Shown one piece after another: positions 56,461 through 63,639 of a stretch of 64,000 bases of DNA; within the stretch, counting starts at the first letter, position 1; the number at the start of each line of letters is the position of its first letter. The notes under the pieces were generated by a model. It saw only the letters and a list, made by a program, of their open reading frames with translations. It was not told the origin of the DNA and ran no database searches. The DNA is from Mesonia algae (lineage in GTDB: Bacteria; Bacteroidota; Bacteroidia; Flavobacteriales; Flavobacteriaceae). Where the stretch lies: contig NZ_QKYV01000002.1 in NCBI RefSeq assembly GCF_003253545.1, positions 310,001 through 374,000 of the forward strand, read 5' to 3'. The translations under genes were made by a program, and so were the position numbers.

Positions 56461-56748
56461 ATGGAAAAATTAAGCGAAAAAGAAATCAGCGATAAGCTAC
56501 AAGAATTTGAAGGTTGGGAATTTCATGAAAACTCTATTCAAACTAAATTTGAATTTGAAGATTTTAAAGAAACTTTCTCTATTATGACGCGTATTGCTTT
56601 TGAAGCAGAAGCCCAACAACACCATCCAGAATGGACCAATGTGTACAATACCCTAAGCATTTCTCTTTCCACTCATGATGCTGGCGGTGTTACCGAAAAA
56701 GACTTTAAATTGGCTGCGACCATAGAAAAGATAATCGAGGTAGAATAA
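56461..56748 (+). CDS. Pterin-4a-carbinolamine dehydratase
   Basis: A 95-residue protein starting MEKLSEKEISD at 56461; an in-frame TTG 12 bp earlier is less likely. It shows the PCD/DCoH pattern: GWEFHENSIQTKFEF, the catalytic EAEAQQHHPEWTNVYN with adjacent His residues, and the closing THDAGGVTEKDFKLA. It recycles the pterin cofactor used by aromatic-amino-acid hydroxylases, or acts as a transcription coactivator homologue. It lies 40 bp downstream of the RmlD-like gene in the same direction. Confidence 0.92.
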   Translation: MEKLSEKEISDKLQEFEGWEFHENSIQTKFEFEDFKETFSIMTRIAFEAEAQQHHPEWTNVYNTLSISLSTHDAGGVTEKDFKLAATIEKIIEVE

Positions 56749-56763
56749 CAAAGGTATTTTTAT

Positions 56764-56771
56764 TAAATTTG
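56764..56771 (+). promoter_or_regulatory. Candidate -7 box of yebC
   Basis: TAAATTTG matches TAnnTTTG, 27 bp before the yebC ATG. No -33 TTG is visible at about 20 bp. Confidence 0.4.
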
Positions 56772-56798
56772 CTACCATTCAAATCAATATAGAATATT

Positions 56799-57518
56799 AT
56801 GGGAAGAGCTTTTGAATTTAGAAAAGCACGAAAAATGAAACGTTGGGCAGCTATGTCTAAAGCGTTTACGAGAATAGGAAAAGATATTGTGATGGCCGTT
56901 AAAGAAGGTGGTCCAGATCCCGATGCTAATTCTAGACTTAGAGCGGTGATACAAAACGCCAAATCGGTTAACATGCCCAAAGATAATATTGAGCGTGCGA
57001 TAAAAAGAGCTAGTGATAAAAGCCAAGGAGATTATAAAGAAGTATTATTTGAAGGTTACGCTCCACATGGGATTGCCATCTTGGTAGAAACCGCTACAGA
57101 TAACAATACAAGAACCGTTGCTAACATTCGTTCTTATTTTAATAAATGCGATGGTAGCTTAGGTACGTCAGGATCGGTAGAATTTATGTTTGACCATACC
57201 TGTAACTTTAAAATACCTTCAGAAGGTCTAGATGCAGAAGAATTAGAATTAGAGTTTATAGATTTTGGCGCCGAAGAGGTTTTTGATGATGAAGATGGAA
57301 TTTTAATTTACGCCCCTTTTGAAAGTTTTGGAGCTATTCAAAAAGAATTAGAAGATCGCGAAATTGAAATTATATCGTCAGGATTTGAGCGTATTCCTAC
57401 CGTAACTAAGAAACTTACTAAAGAAGAACAAGAAGATGTAGAGAAGCTCTTAGAAAAAATTGAAGAAGATGATGATGTACAAAACGTATATCATACCATG
57501 GAAGAAAGTGAAGATTAA
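56799..57518 (+). CDS. yebC: YebC/PmpR family DNA-binding/translation factor
   Basis: A 239-residue YebC/PmpR protein of normal length. Typical segments: MGRAFEFRKARKMKRWAAMS, the GGPDPDANSRLRAVIQNAK stretch, MPKDNIERAIKRAS, VEFMFDHTCNFKI and the late ESFGAIQKELEDREIEI region. Members are transcription regulators or, by recent work on the family, factors that help ribosomes at proline stretches. It is a single gene with a -7 box upstream and a REP-like hairpin at its 3' side. Confidence 0.95.
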   Translation: MGRAFEFRKARKMKRWAAMSKAFTRIGKDIVMAVKEGGPDPDANSRLRAVIQNAKSVNMPKDNIERAIKRASDKSQGDYKEVLFEGYAPHGIAILVETATDNNTRTVANIRSYFNKCDGSLGTSGSVEFMFDHTCNFKIPSEGLDAEELELEFIDFGAEEVFDDEDGILIYAPFESFGAIQKELEDREIEIISSGFERIPTVTKKLTKEEQEDVEKLLEKIEEDDDVQNVYHTMEESED

Positions 57519-57540
57519 TATCTCACACTATCTATAAAAA

Positions 57541-57608
57541 TGTCATTTTGAGCGTTGTCTAAAAATTTTTACGTTAATGAAAAGATTTTGACGCCGCTCA
57601 AGATGACA
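57541..57608. repeat. REP-like palindromic element / hairpin between convergent genes
   Basis: TGTCATTTTGAGCG (57541-57554) is the near-perfect inverse of CGCTCAAGATGACA (57595-57608), one mismatched position, with a 40-base AT-rich loop containing AATTTTTACG and GATTTTGACG. Similar TGTCATTnTGAGCG palindromes are common dispersed elements in flavobacterial genomes. It may also terminate transcription of both neighbours. Confidence 0.65.
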
Positions 57609-57632
57609 ATATGATAATTTTTTTTTAAAAGA

Positions 57633-58070
57633 TTAATCTAATCTTTCAGACAAAACTTTTCCGTTTTTATCTAAAGTCAATACCATTTCTTTATTAGAAT
57701 TTTCAACCTCTACTTCATAAGTAACCTCATTGTTAATTGTTGTCATTTCAATATCTTCTATTTCAAATGAAGCAAACTTATTTTTTAAGGTAGACAAAAT
57801 ACTGTTAGGCAATTGAGAAGACATTATTTCTACTTCTCTTTTAACTTCTTTTCCATTTGGTGCGTACCAAACTTCTTGTTCTTGACGGTCTAAATCAAAT
57901 TCAACTTTGTAATTATCCATATCTTTTTCCCATTCTACGTCGCTAACATTGGTAAATTCTTTTTCAAATGAAGAAATTAAATTTGCAGGCACTTCTTCTT
58001 TTTTTAAATCTTGTGCGTGCATTGCAAAACTTGCAAAAAGAAATAATAAACTTGTTTTTAAGATTTTCAT
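57633..58070 (-). CDS. PepSY-like (DUF2874) secreted protein
   Basis: A 145-residue exported protein with a signal peptide ending AMHAQD. It has two PepSY-like alpha/beta repeats: PANLISSFEKEFTNVSDVEW followed by YKVEFDLDRQEQEVWYAPNG, then LPNSILSTLKNKF followed by EVTYEVEVENSNKEMVLTLD. It matches the putative beta-lactamase-inhibitor-like PepSY-like family of Bacteroidetes. It is divergent from an OmpR/HK pair with a 169-bp gap, a common arrangement in which the secreted PepSY protein is the regulator's target. That link is inference. Confidence 0.83.
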   Translation of the reverse strand: MKILKTSLLFLFASFAMHAQDLKKEEVPANLISSFEKEFTNVSDVEWEKDMDNYKVEFDLDRQEQEVWYAPNGKEVKREVEIMSSQLPNSILSTLKNKFASFEIEDIEMTTINNEVTYEVEVENSNKEMVLTLDKNGKVLSERLD

Positions 58071-58239
58071 AGCTTTTATTTTTAAATTATACTACAAATT
58101 AAAGACCTAAAACTGTAATCAATTTGGAATTTTTATATCCGTCAAGCGGAATTATCCCAATTTCTTATAGAATTCAATTGTACATTTATAATTTCAAATT
58201 CTAAACAGATAAATAAATCCTTGCTTTAAAAGAAATATT

Positions 58240-58917
58240 ATGAAAATATTGATTATTGAAGATGAAATAGACATGCTCGAAAACATGAAACAATCTTTAG
58301 AAAAAGAAGGTTTTTTGGTAGAAACCGCACCAAATAAACAATCTGCATTTTCGAAAATAGGGATTTATAATTACGATTGTATTTTATTAGATATAGGTTT
58401 ACCCGATGGCAACGGACTTGATATTTTAAAGGAACTTAAAAATAATGGAATTAATGACGGTGTAATCATTGTTTCGGCCAAAGATTCTTTAGACGATAAA
58501 TTAAAAGGGTTAAATTTAGGAGCCGATGATTACTTACCTAAACCTTTTCATATGGCCGAATTAAATGCACGGGTTAAAGCCGTTTTAAGAAGAAAGAACT
58601 TTGAAGGTAATAAGAATATTGAAATTGGTAATCTTATAGCTAATCCTGAAGAAAGAACGGTAATGGTAAATAATATTAAGGTTGATTTAAACAGAAAAGA
58701 GTTAGACATTTTACTCTACCTTATTGCTAATAAAAATAGACTTGTAAACAAGACAGCTTTAGCAGAACACGTGTGGGGAGATCATATAGACCAAGCCGAT
58801 AATTTTGAATTTATATATTCTCAAATAAAAAACCTTCGTAAAAAACTAACTATCCATAAGTCAGATATTGAAATTAAATCAGTTTACGGAATAGGTTATA
58901 GATTAGACATTTTATGA
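58240..58917 (+). CDS. OmpR-family response regulator
   Basis: A 225-residue regulator. The receiver domain (1-115) has the acidic pair IIEDEID, phospho-acceptor Asp in CILLDIGLPDGNG, and the switch Lys in DDYLPKPFHMAEL. A winged-helix Trans_reg_C domain (about 130-225) ends VYGIGYRLDIL. It overlaps the kinase gene by 4 bp (ATGA), so they are translationally coupled. It likely controls the divergent PepSY gene and possibly the downstream propeller. Confidence 0.95.
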   Translation: MKILIIEDEIDMLENMKQSLEKEGFLVETAPNKQSAFSKIGIYNYDCILLDIGLPDGNGLDILKELKNNGINDGVIIVSAKDSLDDKLKGLNLGADDYLPKPFHMAELNARVKAVLRRKNFEGNKNIEIGNLIANPEERTVMVNNIKVDLNRKELDILLYLIANKNRLVNKTALAEHVWGDHIDQADNFEFIYSQIKNLRKKLTIHKSDIEIKSVYGIGYRLDIL

Positions 58918-60182
58918 AACTTCTAAATTATACCAGTAAATACTTTGTAATTATTTTGTTGTTCATCATTTTTATATGGGCAACATTCTTCTATTATTCT
59001 ATGCTCGATGAAATTTATGATAGTATGGATGATGGTTTAGAAAACCAAAAAGGTTTAGTGCTACAAAAAGCAAAAAAAAATCCTTCTATACTTGAGCAAA
59101 AACAATTTGAAGATGGATATTATATGATTCATAAGTTATCTCAAAGACCAAAAAAATTAGGAATAGATCATTATAGAGATACTCTAATGTTTATGCAAAA
59201 CGAGGAAGACTTTGAGCCCGTTAGGTTACTCGAAACTTCTTTTTTAATGGAAGACAATTACTACAAATTAAAGGTAATTACTTCAATGGTTGAAGAAGAC
59301 GACCTTATAGCAGATCTTTTCTATTCTATTTTATGGCTCTATCTGGGCTTAATTTTGAGTATCTTAATTCTCAATAATTTTTTATTAAAAAACACCTGGA
59401 AGCCTTTTTACAATCTATTAGACAAGCTCAAGAATTTTAATATTGAAACTGAAGAGAAAATTTCTTTTGAAACCACTAAAATTGAAGAATTTTCTCTTTT
59501 AAACAAAAATATAGAACAATTACTATATAAATCTCAAGAGAGTTTTAAACAACAAAAACAGTTTATAGAAAATGCTTCCCATGAACTGCAAACTCCTATT
59601 GCTATTAGCATTAACAAATTAGAACTTATTTTAGAAAAAAATAATTTAAACGAAGAACAAGCCAAAACCTTTAGCAGCGTTTTGCAGCATCTAGAAAGAT
59701 TAAAACGCTTTAATAAATCACTGTTATTATTAACTAAAATTGAAAACAATCAATTTATTGTTGAAGAAAATATTAATATAAATACATTACTTAAACAGTT
59801 AGTAGAGGATTTTTATGATTTTTCTAATTATAAAAATTTAACAATTCAACTCATCTCACAAGAAGATCTCAACTATTATATGAATAAAGATTTGGCAGTC
59901 ATTTTATTTACCAATCTCATTCAAAATGCTGTAAAACACGGAAAAAAAGATTCTCAAATTGAAATACTTATTAGTAAAAACACTGTAATTATTAAAAATG
60001 AATCTGAAAAAAATATTCCGCTTGACGGAGAAAAAATATTTAATCGCTTTTATAAACAAACCGGTTTACAAAATTCTACAGGCTTAGGCTTATCTATTGC
60101 TAAAGCGATTAGCAACAAATATTCTTGTGGTTTAAGATATTATTATAAAGACCAACATTGCTTTGAAATTAACTTTTTATAA
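58914..60182 (+). CDS. Two-component sensor histidine kinase
   Basis: A 422-residue kinase with two membrane helices (about 8-28 and 145-165) flanking a ~115-residue periplasmic sensor domain. A HAMP-like linker and dimerisation region have the H-box FIENASHELQTPIAI, and the catalytic domain has the N-box LIQNAVKHGK and the G-box STGLGLSIAKAISN. The F-box region reads IFNRFYKQ. It pairs with the OmpR regulator overlapping it by 4 bp. The signal is unknown. Its divergent PepSY partner suggests envelope sensing. Confidence 0.94.
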   Translation: MKLLNYTSKYFVIILLFIIFIWATFFYYSMLDEIYDSMDDGLENQKGLVLQKAKKNPSILEQKQFEDGYYMIHKLSQRPKKLGIDHYRDTLMFMQNEEDFEPVRLLETSFLMEDNYYKLKVITSMVEEDDLIADLFYSILWLYLGLILSILILNNFLLKNTWKPFYNLLDKLKNFNIETEEKISFETTKIEEFSLLNKNIEQLLYKSQESFKQQKQFIENASHELQTPIAISINKLELILEKNNLNEEQAKTFSSVLQHLERLKRFNKSLLLLTKIENNQFIVEENININTLLKQLVEDFYDFSNYKNLTIQLISQEDLNYYMNKDLAVILFTNLIQNAVKHGKKDSQIEILISKNTVIIKNESEKNIPLDGEKIFNRFYKQTGLQNSTGLGLSIAKAISNKYSCGLRYYYKDQHCFEINFL

Positions 60183-60303
60183 ATTATAAGCTAATTGTAT
60201 AAAAATTTTAAACTTGTTAAAGTCTTATAAAAATAAGTCGATTTTCCAGTTTCATTACAGATTCTAGTTTTAATTTAATTTTTGAAATTTTAAATTAAAA
60301 ATC

Positions 60304-61161
60304 ATGTTTTTTAAAAAAATAGAGTTAGCGATAATTATAGGAGTTTTAATAGTCGTTTCAGGAATTGGCTTTGCTTTTAATTATTCTCCCAAAAAAGAAG
60401 CTTTAAGTAATAAAAATTATTCTATTATAGAAAAATGGGATTTACCTAAAGAATTGCAAGAAGTTTCTGGGATTAGTTGGTTAGGAGATAATAAAATTGC
60501 TTGTATAGAAGATGAAAGTGCTGTTATTTATATTTTTAACTTAGAAACTTCTGAAGTAGAGAAAGAAATAAAATTTGGTGCTCCTGGCGACTTTGAAGGT
60601 TTAGTTATATCTAAAAACAAGGCATATGCTTTGCGAAGTGATGGGACAATTTTTGTGATTGAAAATTATAATAGTAAGGATCTCCAAACCAAGAAATATG
60701 ATACTTTTTTAAACAGTAAAAACAATACAGAAAGTTTGACTTTAGATGATAAAAACAATCGCTTATTAATTTCTGTTAAAGATAATGATCCGTTTACTAA
60801 GGAAAGTAAGGGAATTTATGCATTCGATTTAAATAGCAAGAAATTAAAGAAAGAGCCCACCTATGAGTTAGACTTTAATAAAGATTTTTTCAAAAATTAC
60901 AAAGAGAAGAAAATAGAAAAAACATTTAGACCTTCTGAGCTCGCAATACACCCACAAACACGAGATATTTACGTTTTAGAAGGTGTAAACCCAAAGTTAC
61001 TAATATTGGATGCAAAGGGTAGGTTTAAAAGTATAATTAGGTTAGACAAAGATGATTTTAATCAAGCTGAAGGTTTAACGTTCTCCCCCAATGGTGATTT
61101 ATATATCTCTAATGAAGGAAAAAAAGAATCTGGAAATATTTTAAAAGTCCACCTTAACTAA
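60304..61161 (+). CDS. SdiA-regulated/YjiK-like beta-propeller protein (copy 2)
   Basis: A 285-residue paralogue of 27816-28718. It has one N-terminal membrane segment (about 8-26). Shared blocks include LPKELQEVSGISWLGDNKIAC, GDFEGLVISKNKAYALRSDG, DDKNNRLLISVKDND, ELAIHPQTRDIYVLEGVNPK and AEGLTFSPNGDLYISNEG. It lies 122 bp after the kinase gene in the same direction and may belong to its regulon. Copy 1 is instead in an operon with FUSC. The function is unknown. Confidence 0.85.
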   Translation: MFFKKIELAIIIGVLIVVSGIGFAFNYSPKKEALSNKNYSIIEKWDLPKELQEVSGISWLGDNKIACIEDESAVIYIFNLETSEVEKEIKFGAPGDFEGLVISKNKAYALRSDGTIFVIENYNSKDLQTKKYDTFLNSKNNTESLTLDDKNNRLLISVKDNDPFTKESKGIYAFDLNSKKLKKEPTYELDFNKDFFKNYKEKKIEKTFRPSELAIHPQTRDIYVLEGVNPKLLILDAKGRFKSIIRLDKDDFNQAEGLTFSPNGDLYISNEGKKESGNILKVHLN

Positions 61162-61186
61162 AGAGAAGACATTGAATTGGAAAAAT

Positions 61187-61224
61187 AAAAAAAGCTGCAT
61201 AAAATATTATGCAGCTTTTTTTTT
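61187..61224. terminator. Bidirectional hairpin terminator
   Basis: A7-GCTGCATAA (61187-61202) pairs with TTATGCAGC-T9 (61207-61224) with a four-base loop. It separates the propeller gene and the convergent Lrp/AsnC gene. Confidence 0.9.
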
Positions 61225-61237
61225 AGATAACGTTTTA

Positions 61238-61717
61238 TTATAATTCTTTGAAAATAGAATGCATTAAACGCTTTTTATCGTTTAAGCTCTCTTCTAAAGA
61301 AATCATAGTTTCAGTTCTATAAACACCTTCAATATCATCTAATTCAAAGATAATTTGTTTTGCGTGTTCTGTATCTTTTGCTCTAATCTTACAAAAGATA
61401 TTAAACTTACCTGTAGTTACGTGTGCTACCGTTACAAAAGGAATTTCATTTATACGCTCTAAAACAAACTTTGTTTGAGATGTTTTTTGTAAAAATACAC
61501 CTACATAAGCAATAAAAGCATAACCTAGTTTCTTATAATCTAAGGTTAAAGATGATCCAACAATAATTCCCGCTTCCTCCATTTTCTTAACACGAACGTG
61601 AACAGTACCTGCAGATATTTTCAATTTTTTTGCAATATCTGTAAAAGGAGTTCTCGTGTTGTCGATTAAAATATCTAAAATTTGATGATCAACTTCATCT
61701 AATCTAAACTTTGCCAT
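61238..61717 (-). CDS. Lrp/AsnC-family transcriptional regulator
   Basis: A 159-residue regulator. The N-terminal HTH (about 5-60) reads LDEVDHQILDILIDNTRTPF and IAKKLKISAGTVHVRVKKME. The C-terminal RAM ligand-binding domain (about 68-150) has FIAYVGVFLQKT and the GKFNIFCKIRAKD strand. It would respond to an amino acid and control metabolism genes. It lies 69 bp downstream of the M14 peptidase in the same direction. A -7 box (minus-strand TATTTTTG, 61754-61747) lies 30 bp upstream of its start, so it can be transcribed alone. Confidence 0.93.
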   Translation of the reverse strand: MAKFRLDEVDHQILDILIDNTRTPFTDIAKKLKISAGTVHVRVKKMEEAGIIVGSSLTLDYKKLGYAFIAYVGVFLQKTSQTKFVLERINEIPFVTVAHVTTGKFNIFCKIRAKDTEHAKQIIFELDDIEGVYRTETMISLEESLNDKKRLMHSIFKEL

Positions 61718-61786
61718 TTATTTAATTTTGTTTTTTAAAGATTATGCAAAAATAATACAATTTTATTGATATATAATTAGTTAAAT

Positions 61787-62929
61787 TTAAGTTTTTGTTA
61801 AATTTAGTGAAAATTTCTTACCATCTAAGCTTATTTCTTGAATTTCAGTAATTTTGCTAAAGTCTAAAATACTATTAATCGTTAGTATTGCTCCTTTAGC
61901 ATCAATTTCATGATGACCATAGGTAAATTTCTTCCCAATTTCTTTTACTAAAAACGGTAAAAAGATCAACTTATTATCTTTTAAGACTTCTTTATACTGT
62001 ATCGCTAAAGAGTCTTCTCTATTTCCTATATTCTTTATTAGTATATCGTAGAAACATTTTTCATTTTCAGGAATTTTGAAATAATCACGGTAATCGACGT
62101 CTTCATATTTGTTTTTGATAATTCCCCAAATCCCTTTTAGTAAAGAAATAAAGATAAATTTTCTCGTTTCCGCTCTTTGGTAATCATTTTGAAAATGTCC
62201 CGCTTCAAATAATATTGTAGGGAATCCTAGATTTTGCAATGTATCTCCCACACAGTTTAAATTAAACCCGTCATCATACCTTCCTACTTGATTAGGAATA
62301 GTTTCCTGCAAACTTTGATTCATATATACTATAAGCTTCATGGCTTTCTCTCTAGTGTCATTTAAAGCTCTAGAATCATTAAATGCAGGAGATAAAAATG
62401 AAACCGTAGCAGGTTTTGCAGGTTTTCCAACTCCAAAAATGGTTCTTTGATCATGTAGATTAAAACAAAAGTGAGGCTGAAGCTCTTTATACACCTTTTT
62501 AAAAGCTCTACTTTCTGGTTGAGTGCAATCTTGAGCATCTCTATTTAAATCGACAGCGTTTTTATTTACTCGTGTATAAGCCTTAGCTCCATCAGGATTT
62601 AATTGCGGTATAATTGTGAATGATATTTGTGACAATATTTCTTTCGCTTCCGCGGAATTACTTTGCAAAAAACCTATAAAGTCAATTAATGCCTTTGTGG
62701 TAGTCGTTTCATTTCCATGCATCTGTGACCACATAAGAACTTTAATTGATCCTTCTCCTAGTTTTAACTGAGTGATAGGACGTTTTTCAACCGATGTTCC
62801 TATTATACTTTTATGAGTTTCTGGGAAAGTATTTATAAAACTATCTATAGTTTCTTGTGATATATACCTACCTAAAAAAGAGGTATTCCTATACGTCCCT
62901 GCGATATCTAATAATTTGTTTATTTCCAT
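61787..62929 (-). CDS. M14 zinc carboxypeptidase
   Basis: A 380-residue metallopeptidase without a signal peptide. Zinc ligands are in the HxxE motif of MWSQMHGNETTT (His71, Glu74) and the later His159 of FCFNLHDQRT. NPDGAKAYTRVNKNAVDLNR contains the substrate-binding Asn-Arg, and the general base is Glu242 in TILFEAGHF. It removes C-terminal residues from peptides, or acts on muropeptides as some M14 members do. The word CTTTCGCTTCCGCGGAA lies at 62641-62657. A palindromic operator begins 2 bp upstream of the start codon, and the divergent gene encodes an XRE regulator, so repression by it is likely. Confidence 0.92.
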   Translation of the reverse strand: MEINKLLDIAGTYRNTSFLGRYISQETIDSFINTFPETHKSIIGTSVEKRPITQLKLGEGSIKVLMWSQMHGNETTTTKALIDFIGFLQSNSAEAKEILSQISFTIIPQLNPDGAKAYTRVNKNAVDLNRDAQDCTQPESRAFKKVYKELQPHFCFNLHDQRTIFGVGKPAKPATVSFLSPAFNDSRALNDTREKAMKLIVYMNQSLQETIPNQVGRYDDGFNLNCVGDTLQNLGFPTILFEAGHFQNDYQRAETRKFIFISLLKGIWGIIKNKYEDVDYRDYFKIPENEKCFYDILIKNIGNREDSLAIQYKEVLKDNKLIFLPFLVKEIGKKFTYGHHEIDAKGAILTINSILDFSKITEIQEISLDGKKFSLNLTKT

Positions 62930-62930
62930 A

Positions 62931-62946
62931 GTTTACAAAAGTAAAC
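62931..62946. promoter_or_regulatory. Operator site 1 (GTTTAC-N4-GTAAAC)
   Basis: GTTTACAAAAGTAAAC, a perfect 6+6 palindrome, starting 2 bp upstream of the M14 start codon. On the minus strand it contains TACTTTTG (62943-62936), a -7 box match, so a bound repressor would block the promoter of the peptidase gene. Confidence 0.75.
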
Positions 62947-62954
62947 ATTCTCTT

Positions 62955-62970
62955 TTTTACATTTGTAAAC
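62955..62970. promoter_or_regulatory. Operator site 2
   Basis: TTTTACATTTGTAAAC: right half perfect, left half 5 of 6 (T for G). It contains TACATTTG on the plus strand. Confidence 0.65.
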
Positions 62971-62988
62971 AAGCTAAATTCATTTAGA

Positions 62989-63004
62989 GGTTACATTTGT
63001 AAAC
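62989..63004. promoter_or_regulatory. Operator site 3
   Basis: GGTTACATTTGTAAAC: right half perfect, left half 5 of 6. It contains TACATTTG on the plus strand. Confidence 0.65.
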
Positions 63005-63144
63005 AATTGCACATCTATTTAGATTTCCGCTCTTGGAAAAGCTCCAATTTACATATTTTACCGCAAATAAACACTCATTTTCAATTAGTTAGAACCTGCA
63101 GTTTAAAGTTTTAATTTATGTATTATTCTTTAAATCAAGAATCC

Positions 63145-63175
63145 TTGTGTGATGTATTTATTTAGTTTACATTTG
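63145..63175 (+). promoter_or_regulatory. Promoter of the XRE regulator gene, overlapping operator site 4
   Basis: TTG (63145-63147), 20-bp spacer, TACATTTG (63168-63175). This is a textbook Bacteroidetes promoter with the -7 box inside operator site 4, giving a simple mechanism for autorepression. Confidence 0.72.
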
Positions 63176-63180
63176 TAATG
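63165..63180. promoter_or_regulatory. Operator site 4
   Basis: GTTTACATTTGTAATG: left half perfect, right half degenerate; a further TTAC follows at once. It embeds the -7 box of the XRE gene promoter. Confidence 0.6.
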
Positions 63181-63199
63181 TTACATATTGATTAAAAAA

Positions 63200-63215
63200 G
63201 TTTACAATGGTAAAC
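63200..63215. promoter_or_regulatory. Operator site 5, overlapping the XRE start codon
   Basis: GTTTACAATGGTAAAC, perfect 6+6 palindrome. Its centre contains the ATG (63207-63209), so the first three codons of the regulator lie in the operator. Confidence 0.7.
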
Positions 63216-63590
63216 AGTGAAGATTTTACAAAAAGAATAGAAAAGATAATGGGCTTTTACGAGCTTAGCGCCACTTCTTTTGCCGATAAAATTCAGGTGG
63301 GACGTTCCTCTATTTCACATATTATTTCTGGTAGAAATAAACCTAGTTTAGATTTTGTAATGAAAATAGTTCAAACTTTTCCTGAAGTAGAATTGTATTG
63401 GTTACTTAATGGAAAAGGAAACTTCCCTCCTGTTGAGGAGCAAAAAATTTCTAAAAATGAAAATGCGCCTTCTGCTCCCATTTTAGAAGAAAAAGTAATT
63501 CCTAAAAAGATAAAAAGTCAGCAACACAAAGAAATTGAAAAAGTAATTGTTTTTTACACCGATGGTACATTTGATGCTTATCATTCATAA
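63207..63590 (+). CDS. XRE-family helix-turn-helix regulator
   Basis: A 127-residue regulator. The HTH_3 domain spans about residues 8-62: FYELSATSFADKIQVGRSSI, then SHIISGRNKPSLDFVMKIV, and the FPEVELYWLLNGKGNFP end typical of flavobacterial XRE proteins. The C-terminal half is a Lys/Pro-rich linker followed by a conserved short strand motif KVIVFYTDGTFDAYH. It should bind the GTTTAC-N4-GTAAAC sites around its own start and repress itself and the divergent M14 peptidase. The ligand is unknown. The assignment of sites to this protein is inference from position and symmetry. Confidence 0.9.
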   Translation: MVNSEDFTKRIEKIMGFYELSATSFADKIQVGRSSISHIISGRNKPSLDFVMKIVQTFPEVELYWLLNGKGNFPPVEEQKISKNENAPSAPILEEKVIPKKIKSQQHKEIEKVIVFYTDGTFDAYHS

Positions 63591-63609
63591 TTAATAAGGG
63601 TTTATTTTC

Positions 63610-63617
63610 TATTTTTG
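63610..63617 (+). promoter_or_regulatory. Candidate -7 box for the lipoprotein gene at 63640
   Basis: TATTTTTG matches TAnnTTTG, 22 bp before the ATG at 63640. No -33 TTG is visible. Confidence 0.45.
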
Positions 63618-63639
63618 TACAACTAAAATCTCCTCATTA

